Positions 27,254 through 37,292 of a DNA stretch of 64,000 nt are shown in pieces. Each line of letters begins with the position of its first letter. Within the stretch, counting starts at the first letter, position 1. Made by a program: the position numbers and the translations under genes. A model generated the notes under the pieces. It ran no database searches. It was not told the DNA's origin and saw only the letters and a list, made by a program, of their open reading frames with translations. Location: assembly GCF_012848855.1 (NCBI RefSeq), contig NZ_CP051630.1:1715501-1779500 (forward strand), given 5' to 3'. The stretch is from Pyruvatibacter mobilis. Lineage in GTDB: Bacteria; Pseudomonadota; Alphaproteobacteria; CGMCC-115125.

Positions 27254-28747
27254 TTACTCGAAATTGTCCGCAACCAGACGGTTGAGCAGGCGCACGCCCC
27301 AGCCGGTGCCCCAGGACGGAGACGTGGGCTTGGCGCCGGACTGCCAGGCGGTGCCGGCGATATCCAGATGCGCCCAGGGCACGCCATTGGTGAAGCGGTT
27401 GAGGAACTGGGCGGCGGTGATGGAGCCCGCATTGCGGCCGCCGATATTGCGCATGTCGGCGAATTTCGACTTGATCAGCTTGTCATAGGCATCGCCCATC
27501 GGCAGACGCCAGACGGTTTCGCCGGAGGCCTTGCCGGCTTCGGCGAGCTGTTCGGACAGCTTGTCGTTGTCGGAGAAGAGGCCCGCATGTTCCTCCCCCA
27601 ACGCCACGAGGATGGCACCGGTGAGGGTGGCCAAATCGATCATGATGCGCGGCTTGAAGCGGTCCTGGGTGTACCAGAGGGCATCGGCCAGCACGAGGCG
27701 GCCTTCGGCATCGGTGTTCTGGATTTCGATGGTCTGGCCGGACATGGAGGTGACAATGTCGCCGGGGCGCTGGGCGCCTGCATCGGGCATGTTCTCGACA
27801 AGGCCGAGGACGCCCACGGCGTTGACCTTGGCCTTGCGGGCCGCGAGCGCCAGCATGGTGCCGGTGACAGCGGCGGCACCGCCCATGTCGCCCTTCATGT
27901 CTTCCATGCCGGCGCCGGGCTTGAGCGAGATGCCGCCGGTATCAAACGTCACGCCCTTGCCGACAAAGGCGACGGGCTTGGCGTTCTGCGCGCCGCCTTC
28001 CCAGCGCATGACGACGAGCTGGCTTTCGCGCACGGAGCCCTGCCCCACGCCTAGCAGAGAGCCCATGCCGAGCTTTTCCATCTGCTTTTCGCCAAGCACT
28101 TCCACCTTGAGGCCGTGGGAGGTGAGCGCCTTGCACTTCTTGGCGAAGCTCTCCGGGTACAGAATGTTCGGCGGTTCGTTGACGAGGTCGCGGGCGAGAT
28201 AGACACCCTGGGCGATGGCGGACTGGATCTCCCAGGCCTTTTTGGCGCGGGCCTGAGCCTTCGTCATCACCGAGACCTTGGTGAGGGTCGGCTTCTGATC
28301 CGGCTTCTGCTTGGTGAAGTAGCCATCGAAGCGATAGGCAGCGAGCTGCGCGCCCATGGCGAGATGGGCGGCGATGTCAGCGTCGGACAGGTCAGCATCG
28401 GCGATGGGATCTGCGGCGATGGAGGCCTGCTTGACGCGCGCCGCATTGAGGCGGGCGACCATGGTGCCGGCGGCGGTCTCGAGACCGGCCTGCTTGACCG
28501 AGCGGGCCGCGCCGAGACCGACCATGTAAAGACGGCTGACGCCGACGCCCTCCGGTGCCACCACATCCAGCACCTGCCCGGCCTTGCCCTTGAAGTCGGC
28601 GGCCTTCATGGCGCGCTTCAGGCCACCGGACATGGCCTTGTCCACGGCTTCGGCGGTGGGCAGGAGCGAGGTGCCCTCCACGGCCGGCAGGATAAGGGCA
28701 CCGGTCTTGGGCAGGGTGGCGGTGGCGATCGTCACATTCATCGGCAT
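27254..28747 (-). CDS. pepA: Leucyl aminopeptidase (M17)
   Basis: Cytosolic dimetal aminopeptidase. The 497-residue protein carries the M17 metal and substrate residues: K264 in [11 protein letters not shown]269, D287 in MKGDMGGA, and the signature NTDAEGRL (344-351) with D346 and E348. It has an N-terminal macro-like domain ([11 protein letters not shown] onward). Length and order are standard. It lies directly upstream of holC. Confidence 0.97.
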   Translation of the reverse strand: MPMNVTIATATLPKTGALILPAVEGTSLLPTAEAVDKAMSGGLKRAMKAADFKGKAGQVLDVVAPEGVGVSRLYMVGLGAARSVKQAGLETAAGTMVARLNAARVKQASIAADPIADADLSDADIAAHLAMGAQLAAYRFDGYFTKQKPDQKPTLTKVSVMTKAQARAKKAWEIQSAIAQGVYLARDLVNEPPNILYPESFAKKCKALTSHGLKVEVLGEKQMEKLGMGSLLGVGQGSVRESQLVVMRWEGGAQNAKPVAFVGKGVTFDTGGISLKPGAGMEDMKGDMGGAAAVTGTMLALAARKAKVNAVGVLGLVENMPDAGAQRPGDIVTSMSGQTIEIQNTDAEGRLVLADALWYTQDRFKPRIMIDLATLTGAILVALGEEHAGLFSDNDKLSEQLAEAGKASGETVWRLPMGDAYDKLIKSKFADMRNIGGRNAGSITAAQFLNRFTNGVPWAHLDIAGTAWQSGAKPTSPSWGTGWGVRLLNRLVADNFE

Positions 28748-29157
28748 GGTTCTCTGGGTTTCCTGTCAGATGTGCGGTTTGGGGCGAGCGGTTGGGGACA
28801 TGTGGGACCCGGCTGCCGGGCCGTGCCCCGCCGGTGCCGCTCAAAAAGACGCTTTTTGCCGCTTAACATGGCCCAAAGGTCTTCGCCAAACCACCAAAAT
28901 AGGTTAATCCCCTGCTGATGCGGGGTTGGGGGCCCCTTGGGAAATGGTATCCACGCGTTAACCATTGCGCGGGTGTTTTTTCCTAGAATGGGATTTCGAA
29001 ATCCGGGAGAGCAGCCGGTGCGCCTGACGGCGCTGCCGCGCGGACCTCTTCCCAAGCCTGCCTGCCCGCCCCTTGCGCGTGCCCGGCAGCGTCAACAGGA
29101 ACCGGACCAGAGCGGCCCATGGCGAGTGACACCGGAACACGGGACGGCGAGGCGCGG
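28748..29157. other. Divergent intergenic region pepA-lptF
   Basis: About 410 bp between divergent genes. It includes a perfect 7-bp inverted repeat, CAAAAAG and CTTTTTG around ACG (28842-28858), in an otherwise GC-rich stretch, and an AT-rich block with a TAGAAT hexamer (28983-28988) that could be a -10 box for lptF, although no -35 fits well. If lptF starts at 29119 instead, the gap is 371 bp. I see no gene in it. Confidence 0.4.
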
Positions 29158-30333
29158 ATGAGCCGTGCCAGCGCGGCCGGCTCCCAGGTGTTCAAGATTG
29201 ACGCCTATATCGCCCGGCTGGTGACGGGGCCGTTTTTCGTTTTCATGCTCATCCTGACCGGCGTGGTGTGGCTGACCCAGTCGCTGGAACTGCTCAATGA
29301 CGTGATCGAGCAGGGGCAGAATGTGGGTGTGTTCCTCTATCTGTCGGTGCTGGTGATCCCTTCGATCCTGGTGATCGTGCTGCCGATCGGCCTGTTCTTC
29401 GCGGTGGTCTATTGCCTCTACCGTTTGCGCACCGACAGCGAGCTGGTGGTGATGTATGCGGCGGGGATGAGTCGCTGGCAGGTGGCGCGGGCGATCTTCG
29501 GGTGCGCGGCCGGGGTGATGCTGCTGGCCTATCTCGTGAACATGCTGCTGCTGCCGATGGCGATGCGCGACATGCGCGACCTGCTGCTGCAGATGCGGAC
29601 GGAATTTGCGTCGTCGCTTTTGCAGGCCGGCGAATTCACCACCCCGGCGCCGGGGCTGACGGTGTTCGTGGAAGTGCGCAAGCCCGGCGGGGACCTCGAG
29701 GGCCTGCTGGTGCATGACAACCGCGACAAGGACAAGCCGGTGAGCTACATCGCCGACCGCGGCCAGCTGATCGACACGCCGGAAGGCCCGCGGCTGGTGA
29801 TGCTGAACGGCAATATCCAGCGCCGCGACGCCAAGAAGAAGACCGACTTCCTGTATTTCGACAAATACACCTTCGATCTCAGCCAATTCGAGAACCCGGC
29901 GGAGGAGCGCTACTTCAAGGCCTATGAGCGCTACCTGCCGGAGCTTCTGTGGCCGGACCGGACGCTGGCCTATGACAATCAATATGCCAACGAGCTGATT
30001 GCAGAGGGCCATGCGCGCATCACCTCGCCGCTTTACGCCCTCATCTTCGCAGCGATTGCCATGGCGGGGCTCTTGCCAAACGAGTTCAGCCGCCGGGGCT
30101 ATGGCCAGCGCATCGTGCTCACCATCGCGCTGGGGCTGGGGGTGCGCCTGCTGGATCTTGCCGCCGTGGGCTGGGCAACGCGGACGCCGATGCTGATCTC
30201 GGTGCAATATCTGATCCCGCTTGTGGCCTTTGCCATTGCGTGCGCGATCATCGGCGGGTGGAAGCCCGTTGCGATGCTGAAGCGCGTGGCGGGGAACACC
30301 CAGACGGCACCGCTCTCCGGGGGGACACGCTGA
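29158..30333 (+). CDS. lptF: LPS export ABC transporter permease LptF
   Basis: Inner-membrane permease of the LptB2FG complex that extracts lipopolysaccharide. About 391 residues from the ATG at 29158, which has GGCGAGG upstream; an ATG at 29119 would add 13 residues. Transmembrane helices (FFVFMLILTGVVWLTQSLELL and SILVIVLPIGLFFAVVYCLY) flank a periplasmic beta-jellyroll, with further helices at the C terminus. The block RTDSELVVMYAAGMSRWQVAR is typical of LptF/LptG coupling helices. Its stop overlaps the lptG start by 1 base (TGATG). Confidence 0.95.
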   Translation: MSRASAAGSQVFKIDAYIARLVTGPFFVFMLILTGVVWLTQSLELLNDVIEQGQNVGVFLYLSVLVIPSILVIVLPIGLFFAVVYCLYRLRTDSELVVMYAAGMSRWQVARAIFGCAAGVMLLAYLVNMLLLPMAMRDMRDLLLQMRTEFASSLLQAGEFTTPAPGLTVFVEVRKPGGDLEGLLVHDNRDKDKPVSYIADRGQLIDTPEGPRLVMLNGNIQRRDAKKKTDFLYFDKYTFDLSQFENPAEERYFKAYERYLPELLWPDRTLAYDNQYANELIAEGHARITSPLYALIFAAIAMAGLLPNEFSRRGYGQRIVLTIALGLGVRLLDLAAVGWATRTPMLISVQYLIPLVAFAIACAIIGGWKPVAMLKRVAGNTQTAPLSGGTR

Positions 30334-31424
30334 TGCGGCTGCCCTGGACGATGTATCTTTATTTCGGGCGGCGGGCGCTGCTGGCGATTGCGGCGTCGTT
30401 CATCATCTGCATGGCGCTGGCCTTCGTGATCGACTTCGTGGAGCTTCTGCGGCGCACGGGCTCGCGTGAGGTACCGTTCACCACGGTCCTGTCCATGGGG
30501 CTGCTGCGGCTGCCGAGCATCTCGGAAAAGATGATGCCCTTCGCGGTGCTGTTCGGCTCCATGTGGGCGTTCCTGCAATTGTCGCGGACCAATGAATTCG
30601 TCGTGGCGCGGGCCTCCGGCGTGTCCGCGTGGCAGTTCCTCGCCCCGTCCATCATCCTGGCGCTGCTGATCGGCGGGGGTGCGGTGACGGTCTACAACCC
30701 GCTGGCCGCGGCCATGGTGTCGCGCTTTGAAGCGCTGGAATCGAAGTTCATCCGCGGGCGGGCCAGCCTGCTGGCGGTGTCCGAATCAGGGCTGTGGCTG
30801 CGCCAGGCGGATGATCTGGGGCAGTCGGTGATCCATGCGCTGGGGGTGACGAACCAGGGCGTGGAGCTGCGGGACGTCATTATCTTCCTCTACAGCACGG
30901 AGCAGGAGTTCAAGGGCCGGATCGATGCTGACCAGGCGGTGCTGAAGGAGGGCGAGTGGTCGCTGACCAATGCCCAGGTGACGGTGCCCGGCCAGCTGCG
31001 CGAGCTTCATCCGACCTATTCCCTGCCGACGACGCTGACCTTCGAGCGGGTGCAGGAGAGCTTTGCCTCCCCGGATACGCTGTCTTTCTGGGAGCTGCCG
31101 GACTTCATCCGCACGGCACAGGAGGCCGGGTTCTCGGCACTGCGCTATCAGCTTCACTGGCACCAGCTGGCGTCGCGGCCCTTCCTGATGGCGGCGATGG
31201 TGCTGATCGCGGCGTGCTTCAGCCTGCGGCTGACCCGGCTGGGGGGTATCGGTCAACTCATCGTGGCCGGCATCGTGAGCGGCTTCTTTTTGTACTTTTT
31301 CACGGATGTGACGCTTGCACTTGGCGCCCGGGGGGTTATGCCTGTGGTTCTGGCGGCGTGGTCACCGGCCTTTATCAGTGCCATGCTCGGCGGGGCGTTG
31401 ATCTTTCATCAGGAGGACGGCTAG
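30333..31424 (+). CDS. lptG: LPS export ABC transporter permease LptG
   Basis: Partner of LptF in the LPS extraction complex. The 363-residue protein begins with RLPWTMYLYFGRRALLAIAA and has the same topology as LptF: helices, a central beta domain, and C-terminal helices (MAAMVLIAACFSLRLTR and VSGFFLYFFTDVTLALG). The coupling block is RTNEFVVARASGVSAWQFLAP. It is translationally coupled to lptF and abuts lptD, whose GTG follows the TAG without a gap. Confidence 0.95.
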   Translation: MRLPWTMYLYFGRRALLAIAASFIICMALAFVIDFVELLRRTGSREVPFTTVLSMGLLRLPSISEKMMPFAVLFGSMWAFLQLSRTNEFVVARASGVSAWQFLAPSIILALLIGGGAVTVYNPLAAAMVSRFEALESKFIRGRASLLAVSESGLWLRQADDLGQSVIHALGVTNQGVELRDVIIFLYSTEQEFKGRIDADQAVLKEGEWSLTNAQVTVPGQLRELHPTYSLPTTLTFERVQESFASPDTLSFWELPDFIRTAQEAGFSALRYQLHWHQLASRPFLMAAMVLIAACFSLRLTRLGGIGQLIVAGIVSGFFLYFFTDVTLALGARGVMPVVLAAWSPAFISAMLGGALIFHQEDG

Positions 31425-33734
31425 GTGCCGACGGGGGACACGGGGGTCTCTTTCCATTCGCCTTGGAGCCTTGGCGCTCCCCTGACCACGGGCCCGCGCG
31501 GGATTTCTTCCGCAGCGGCCCTTGTGGCTGCGGGGTCGCTGGTGCTCGGCCTCACGCTGTCCGTTGTGGGAGCCACCCTGCCCGCCCCGGCCCTTGCCCA
31601 GAGTGCCGGATCTCAGAGCGAAGCCCTCGACGGCAATGTGCTGATCGAGGCGGACGAGATGGTGCACGACCGGCAGGCGGATGTGGTGACTGCCACCGGC
31701 AATGTGGAAGTGACCTCCGACAGCCGGGTGCTGCTGGCCGACTCAATCGTCTATGACCGCACAACCAAGACAGTGACGGCGAACGGCAATGTGAGCCTGC
31801 TGCAGCCCGACGGCCAGGTGCTGTTCGCTGATTCCATGCTGCTGTCGGATGACTTCGCTGACGGTGTGGCGGAGACGGTGCGGCTGCTGCTGGAAGAAAA
31901 TGCGCGCGTGGCAGCCAATTCAGGCACCCGCAGCGCTGCCAACCGGACGGAGCTGAACAAGGCCGTCTATACGGTTTGCGATGTCTGTGAAGAGGACCCG
32001 AATGCGCCGCCGCTGTGGCAGATCCGGTCCTTCAAGGTCATCCACGACAAGGAAAAGCAGCGCGTTGAATATGAGGACGCGTTTATCGAGTTCTTCGGCG
32101 TGCCGGTGTTCTACACGCCCTATTTCAGCCATCCGGACCCGAGCGTGAAGCGGCTGACGGGCTTTCTGACGCCGACGATTGCGGTGTCGGAGGATTTCGG
32201 CACCTCGGTGCGCACGCCGTTTTTCTGGAACATCGCGCCGAACGCGGATTTTACCTTCCGGCCGCGCTGGCAGACCCAGGTGGGGCACGTCTATGCGGGC
32301 GAGTTCCGGCACAATGTGGGCTTCGGCGAATACATGATCGAGGCATCGGCCACATGGCCGGACGAGGACCAGCGCTCCGGCAATATCGTCGAGCCGTTCC
32401 GCGGGCATGTGTTTGCCAATGGCGAGTTCGATATCACCAAAAAGACGGCGGCGGGCTTCGATGTGCAGCTGGCCACCGATGAGACCTATCTGCGCCGCTA
32501 TGACATCTTCAACGAGAACGACCTGATCTCGAATGTCTATGTGGAGACCATCGACGGGCGGAATTACGCCCGCGCTGAAGCGTTCTATTTCCAGGGCCTG
32601 CTGACGACGGACGACCAGGCGAGCATTCCCTATATCGCGCCGCTGATCGACGCGGAATATTACTTCGATGACCTCATCGCCGGCGGGCAGGTGAAGGCGG
32701 GCTTCAACTCCCTCAACCTGCAGCGGGTGGAGGGCACGAGCTTCCAGCGCTTCTCCGGCGATGTCGGCTGGGACCTGCGGCGCATCGCGTCGTCCGGCGA
32801 GGTGTTTGGCGCATTTGCCGAGGTGCGCGGGGATGTCTTCATCGTGGATGAGGACGTGACCAACGGGATCGGCGAGAACAAGACCTCGACGGAAACACGG
32901 CTGCTGCCGACGGTGGGGCTTGAATATCGCTGGCCGTGGATTTCAACCAGCGAGAACGCCTCCCACGTGATCGAGCCGATCGTGCAGGCGATCTATTCGC
33001 CCAGCAATTCGAACCCGCGTGACATCCCGAACGACGACAGCACGTCCATCGACTTTGACACGACGCATCTGTTCGACCGCAACCGTTATCCGGGCCTTGA
33101 CCGCTTCGAGGACGGCGCGCGGGTGAATTACGGGCTGCAATATTCCTATGTGGGCGATGACGGGGCGGAAGGCAGCGTGCTGCTGGGCCAGTCCTACCGG
33201 CTTGAGGACAGCGCCGCCTTCCCGGTGGGCAGCGGGTTGCAGTCGAGCGAATCCGACATTGTGGGCCGTGTGCAGATCAATCCCGGCGGCTATCTCAACG
33301 CGATCAGCCGGTTCCGCATCGACCCGTCCGACGGCTCCCTGCTGCGCAACGAGGTATCGCTGCGCTCCAACTTCAATGTCTTCGAGGACCGGCCTTTCGC
33401 GCTTTATGCGGATTATGTGTTCCTGGATGAATCCATCAACACGGCAACCAACCGCGAGGGCGAGGAAGTCAATGGCGGCTTCTCCTACAATTTCACCGAT
33501 AATTGGTGGCTGCACGGCAATGCGCGGCGCGATCTACGGCGCGGGGCCATGGTGTCGGACGCGCTGGGCGTGACCTATCAGGATGAATGCTTCCTGTTCA
33601 CGCTGGCCTTCGAGCAGAGCTTCATCCGTGATCGCGACATCGAACCGACCAACTCGCTGGCCTTCCGCATCCAGCTCGTGACACTGGGTGAGTTCGCCGG
33701 CACAACGAATGTGTCGAGCCCGGAGCCCAACTAG
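31425..33734 (+). CDS. lptD: LPS assembly outer-membrane protein LptD
   Basis: Beta-barrel that inserts LPS into the outer leaflet, together with LptE. The 769-residue protein has an N-terminal signal region (about 25-55), an OstA/LptA-like beta-jellyroll (VLIEADEMVHDRQADVVTATG, ADSIVYDRTTKTVTANGNV), and then a large barrel domain. The sequence has an NKAVYTVCDVC motif with two Cys close together, and no later Cys pair that is obviously equivalent to the four-Cys arrangement of E. coli. AGGAGG at 31411-31416, 8 bp before the GTG, supports this start directly after the lptG stop. Confidence 0.95.
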   Translation: MPTGDTGVSFHSPWSLGAPLTTGPRGISSAAALVAAGSLVLGLTLSVVGATLPAPALAQSAGSQSEALDGNVLIEADEMVHDRQADVVTATGNVEVTSDSRVLLADSIVYDRTTKTVTANGNVSLLQPDGQVLFADSMLLSDDFADGVAETVRLLLEENARVAANSGTRSAANRTELNKAVYTVCDVCEEDPNAPPLWQIRSFKVIHDKEKQRVEYEDAFIEFFGVPVFYTPYFSHPDPSVKRLTGFLTPTIAVSEDFGTSVRTPFFWNIAPNADFTFRPRWQTQVGHVYAGEFRHNVGFGEYMIEASATWPDEDQRSGNIVEPFRGHVFANGEFDITKKTAAGFDVQLATDETYLRRYDIFNENDLISNVYVETIDGRNYARAEAFYFQGLLTTDDQASIPYIAPLIDAEYYFDDLIAGGQVKAGFNSLNLQRVEGTSFQRFSGDVGWDLRRIASSGEVFGAFAEVRGDVFIVDEDVTNGIGENKTSTETRLLPTVGLEYRWPWISTSENASHVIEPIVQAIYSPSNSNPRDIPNDDSTSIDFDTTHLFDRNRYPGLDRFEDGARVNYGLQYSYVGDDGAEGSVLLGQSYRLEDSAAFPVGSGLQSSESDIVGRVQINPGGYLNAISRFRIDPSDGSLLRNEVSLRSNFNVFEDRPFALYADYVFLDESINTATNREGEEVNGGFSYNFTDNWWLHGNARRDLRRGAMVSDALGVTYQDECFLFTLAFEQSFIRDRDIEPTNSLAFRIQLVTLGEFAGTTNVSSPEPN

Positions 33735-33934
33735 ACCCTCGTCCACTTCCCGGCCCACCTTCTGCTTCCGTTGTATTGCAGGAATGCTGCCGCTTTTATC
33801 GGGCGGGCAGGTGCGATATTGTCCGGCTTGCGGCTGGGGGTGTTGTTGAACCTGCGTGATGCGGGGGTGCGGCGGACGGCCCACCTTTGAATTCACGTGA
33901 CGGCTTGCTGCACGATCCCTTGGAATTGTTGTCT

Positions 33935-35254
33935 ATGACCATGAAGAAGATTTCCGACCCGCGCCGGCAGCCCGGCCGATTTGTGCGTTCCCGCGCCATG
34001 GCCTGCGGGCTGATGCTGACAGCGGCAGCGGCCCTCGCCGCCGTGCCTGCCGCAGCGCAGATGGTTCAGCGCATCGCCGCGGTGGTGAATGACAGCGTGA
34101 TCTCTGCCTATGACCTGGAGCAGCGGCTGGGGCTGGTGGTTGCCACCGCCGGTGTGCCGCCGACGCCCGAGAATCTCGAGCGCATCCGGCCGCAGATCCT
34201 GCGGGCGCTGGTGGATGAGCGGCTGCAGATCCAGGAAGCGTCGGAAAACAATATCGAGATCAATGAAGAGCAGGTGAACCAGGCGATCGAGCGGCTGGGC
34301 CAGCGCAACGGCATGTCGATGCCGCAGATCGAAGCCTTCCTGCGGTCGGTGAATGTGAACATCGATACGCTGCGCAACCAGGTCTATGCGGAGCTTGCCT
34401 GGAACGAGCTGGTGCAGAACCGCTTCGGTGCCCGCGTGAGCGTGACGGACACGGAAATCGACACCGTGCTCCAGCGCATCATCGACCAGTCCGAGCAGGC
34501 GTCCTACCTGGTGTCGGAAGTGCTGATCCCGGTGGAGACGCCGGATGACGAGGCCCGCGCGCGCGACGCAGCAGGCCAGCTTGTGGCGCAGCTGCGCCAG
34601 GGCGGCGACATCCGCGCCATCGCCAACCAGTTCAGCCAGGCACCGACGGCGGCCAATGGCGGTGACGCCGGCTGGATCATTGACGGGCAGTTGTCGGACG
34701 CGCTCAACACTGCCCTGCGCCGGATGCAGGTGGGCGATACCTCCGACCCGATCCGCACCATTTCCGGCTATCACATTCTGCAACTGCGCGACCGCCGCCT
34801 GAGCAGTGACCAGCAGGACCCGATGGACGCGGTCATCACCATCGAGGCAGTGAACATTCCCTATTCCGAAGACATGCCGCGCGAGCGGCTGGCGCGGACC
34901 GGCCAGGCCGTGCAGGAAGCGCTGACGCGCCCCATCGCCTGCGGCCAGGTGGAAGCGCTGGGCCAGCGCATTGACCCGGAAAGCCGGTTCAGCCGGATGG
35001 AAGACCGGTCGATGCGCTCCTTCCCCGTGCCGGCGCGCCCGGCGCTGCTGGAGATGAAGCCCGGCGAATGGGGCCAGCCCCAGCGCACGCCGGAAGGGCT
35101 TGAAATCGTGGTGCTGTGCGACCGCAAGTTCGTGGAGCGCCAGCTGCCGGACCGTGACGACATCGAGAACCAGCTCTTCAACCAGGAGCTTGCGATGATG
35201 TCGCGGCGCTATCTGCGTGACCTGCGGCGCAATGCCGTGGTGGAAATGCGCTGA
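33935..35254 (+). CDS. surA: SurA-like periplasmic peptidyl-prolyl isomerase/chaperone
   Basis: Periplasmic chaperone for outer-membrane barrels. About 439 residues: a signal peptide (ACGLMLTAAAALAAVPAAAQ), an N-terminal SurA domain opening VQRIAAVVNDSVISAYDLEQRL, a parvulin PPIase domain (SYLVSEVLIPVETPDDEAR through GDAGWIIDGQLSDAL and ISGYHILQLRDRR), and a C-terminal region. Only one parvulin domain is obvious, where E. coli SurA has two, so the assignment is by context and N-terminal similarity. The ATG at 33935 is my choice; one at 33941 is also possible. It follows lptD after 200 bp with no clear terminator between. Confidence 0.85.
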   Translation: MTMKKISDPRRQPGRFVRSRAMACGLMLTAAAALAAVPAAAQMVQRIAAVVNDSVISAYDLEQRLGLVVATAGVPPTPENLERIRPQILRALVDERLQIQEASENNIEINEEQVNQAIERLGQRNGMSMPQIEAFLRSVNVNIDTLRNQVYAELAWNELVQNRFGARVSVTDTEIDTVLQRIIDQSEQASYLVSEVLIPVETPDDEARARDAAGQLVAQLRQGGDIRAIANQFSQAPTAANGGDAGWIIDGQLSDALNTALRRMQVGDTSDPIRTISGYHILQLRDRRLSSDQQDPMDAVITIEAVNIPYSEDMPRERLARTGQAVQEALTRPIACGQVEALGQRIDPESRFSRMEDRSMRSFPVPARPALLEMKPGEWGQPQRTPEGLEIVVLCDRKFVERQLPDRDDIENQLFNQELAMMSRRYLRDLRRNAVVEMR

Positions 35255-35277
35255 GCCGGCCGGACGGGACAGATCCT

Positions 35278-36294
35278 TTGACCGAGCTGCCGCTTGCGGT
35301 GACCATGGGTGAACCTGCCGGGATCGGCGGGGAAATCCTGCTGAAGGCATGGCAGGCCCGGGTGAGCGAGAGCCTGCCGCCCTTCGTGGTGATCGATGAC
35401 CCGGCGCGGCTTCATGCCGTGGCAGAGGCGCTGGGCGTTGATGTGCCGATCAGGCAGGTCAGCACCGGGGCGGAAGCGGCGACGGCCTTTGCCACCGCCC
35501 TGCCCGTGGCGGCCCTTGATGAACCGCTGGACCCGCCCGTGACACCGGGCACGCCGAACGTGGCGCATGGGGAGGCTGTTATCGGCTCCATCGAGAACGC
35601 CGTTCAATGGGTGTTCGAAGGCCAGGCGCGGGCCGTTGTGACCAACCCGATCCAGAAACAGAGCCTTTATGAGGCGGGGTTCCGCTATCCGGGGCATACG
35701 GAATATCTGGCGGCGCTGACGGGGGCCGCCGGCGGGCCGGTGATGATGCTGGCCTCGCCCCAGCTCAAGGTCATTCCGGTGACCATCCACGTGCCGGTTG
35801 CGCAAGTGCCGGAATTGCTGACGACGCAGGCGATCATCCATGCGGGCCGGGTGGCGGCGGAGGCGCTGCGGCGCGACTTCAACATCCGCCAGCCGCGGCT
35901 GGCCATTGCCGGGCTGAACCCGCATGCGGGGGAAGGCGGCACCATCGGGACGGAAGAACAGACCATCATCCAGCCCGCCATCGACACGCTGCGGGCGGAC
36001 GGCATCCAGGTGCGGGGGCCCCTGCCCGGCGACACGCTGTTTCACGAGGCCGCGCGGCGGACCTATGACGTGGTGCTGTGCATGTTCCATGACCAGGCAC
36101 TGATCCCCATCAAGACGCTGGATTTCGACCGCGGCGTGAACATGACCCTGGGCCTGCCCATCGTGCGCAGTTCGCCCGACCACGGCACGGCGCTGGACAT
36201 TGCGGGCCAGGGCATTGCCAATCCGACGAGCCTGATTGAAGCGATGAAGCTTGCGGCCATCTGCGCGGACAACCGCATGGCGGCAGACCAATGA
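35278..36294 (+). CDS. pdxA: 4-hydroxythreonine-4-phosphate dehydrogenase
   Basis: NAD-dependent step of vitamin B6 synthesis. The 338-residue protein uses a TTG start at 35278, which restores the family opening [17 protein letters not shown]; the nearest ATG falls inside that block. Other motifs are the metal and substrate region [28 protein letters not shown] and [14 protein letters not shown]. The stop overlaps rsmA by 4 bp (ATGA), so the surA-pdxA-rsmA order matches that in E. coli. Confidence 0.96.
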   Translation: MTELPLAVTMGEPAGIGGEILLKAWQARVSESLPPFVVIDDPARLHAVAEALGVDVPIRQVSTGAEAATAFATALPVAALDEPLDPPVTPGTPNVAHGEAVIGSIENAVQWVFEGQARAVVTNPIQKQSLYEAGFRYPGHTEYLAALTGAAGGPVMMLASPQLKVIPVTIHVPVAQVPELLTTQAIIHAGRVAAEALRRDFNIRQPRLAIAGLNPHAGEGGTIGTEEQTIIQPAIDTLRADGIQVRGPLPGDTLFHEAARRTYDVVLCMFHDQALIPIKTLDFDRGVNMTLGLPIVRSSPDHGTALDIAGQGIANPTSLIEAMKLAAICADNRMAADQ

Positions 36295-37151
36295 GTGCGG
36301 CCGAGGGAAGCGAAGACGGGCTGCCGCCGCTGCGCGAGGTGATTGCGGCGCACGGGCTGGCGGCGAAAAAATCCCTCGGCCAGCATTTCCTGCTCGATCT
36401 CAATCTGACCCGGCGGATCGCGCGGGCGGCGGGCGACATCGGCTCGCAGGACGTGATCGAGATCGGTCCCGGCCCCGGCGGGCTGACGCGGGCGCTCTTG
36501 ATGGAAGGCGCCAGGCGGATAATTGCGGTCGAGCGCGATGACCGCGCCGCTGCGGCGCTGGCGGAAGTGCAGGCGGCCTATCCGGGCAAACTCGAGCTTG
36601 TGCAGGCGGATGCGCTGGAGGTGGACGAGGCCGATCACATCAGCGGCCCGGCGCGCATCGTGGCGAACCTGCCCTACAACATTTCAACCGCCCTGCTGCT
36701 CAAATGGCTGAGCATCGAGCCATGGCCCGCATGGCTCATGTCGATGACGCTGATGTTCCAGAAGGAAGTGGCGGAGCGGATCGTCGCCGCGCCGGGCTCC
36801 AAGGCCTATGGGCGGCTGTCGGTGATCTCGCAATGGCGGTGCGAGGCCTTCATTGCCTTCGATGTGGGGGCGCGGGCCTTCACGCCGCCGCCCAAGGTGG
36901 TGTCGAGCATCGTGCACATGACGCCGCGGGCGATGACGGGGGACGACCCGACGCTCCGATCCGTCGAGCGGGTGACGGCGGCAGCGTTCGGCCAGCGGCG
37001 CAAGATGCTGCGCGCCTCGCTGAAGCAGGTTTTCGCGGACCCGGAAGGCGCCTGCGCCAGTGCCGGCATCGCCCCGACGGAGCGGGCGGAGCGGCTGGAT
37101 GTGCCGGCCTTCCTTGCGCTGGCACGGCTGCTGGACGCCGGGGCGGGCTAG
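36291..37151 (+). CDS. rsmA: 16S rRNA dimethyladenosine transferase RsmA/KsgA
   Basis: Dimethylates two adjacent adenosines near the 3' end of 16S rRNA late in 30S assembly. The 286-residue protein has [12 protein letters not shown], the SAM-binding [24 protein letters not shown] and the catalytic NLPYN in [11 protein letters not shown]. The C-terminal basic domain includes [14 protein letters not shown]. Length and context (directly after pdxA) are standard. Confidence 0.97.
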   Translation: MSAAEGSEDGLPPLREVIAAHGLAAKKSLGQHFLLDLNLTRRIARAAGDIGSQDVIEIGPGPGGLTRALLMEGARRIIAVERDDRAAAALAEVQAAYPGKLELVQADALEVDEADHISGPARIVANLPYNISTALLLKWLSIEPWPAWLMSMTLMFQKEVAERIVAAPGSKAYGRLSVISQWRCEAFIAFDVGARAFTPPPKVVSSIVHMTPRAMTGDDPTLRSVERVTAAAFGQRRKMLRASLKQVFADPEGACASAGIAPTERAERLDVPAFLALARLLDAGAG

Positions 37152-37292
37152 CCTGCGTCGTGGTGCCGCTTGCATGTTGTAGCGCGGCGCAGCGGGTGGC
37201 AAAGTAACGCCCAACAACGACTGACATATTGTCGGCATCGCTCTCCGGCCTCCCCTGACAGCCGGAGACGCCTACAGGGAAGGATCCGTTCC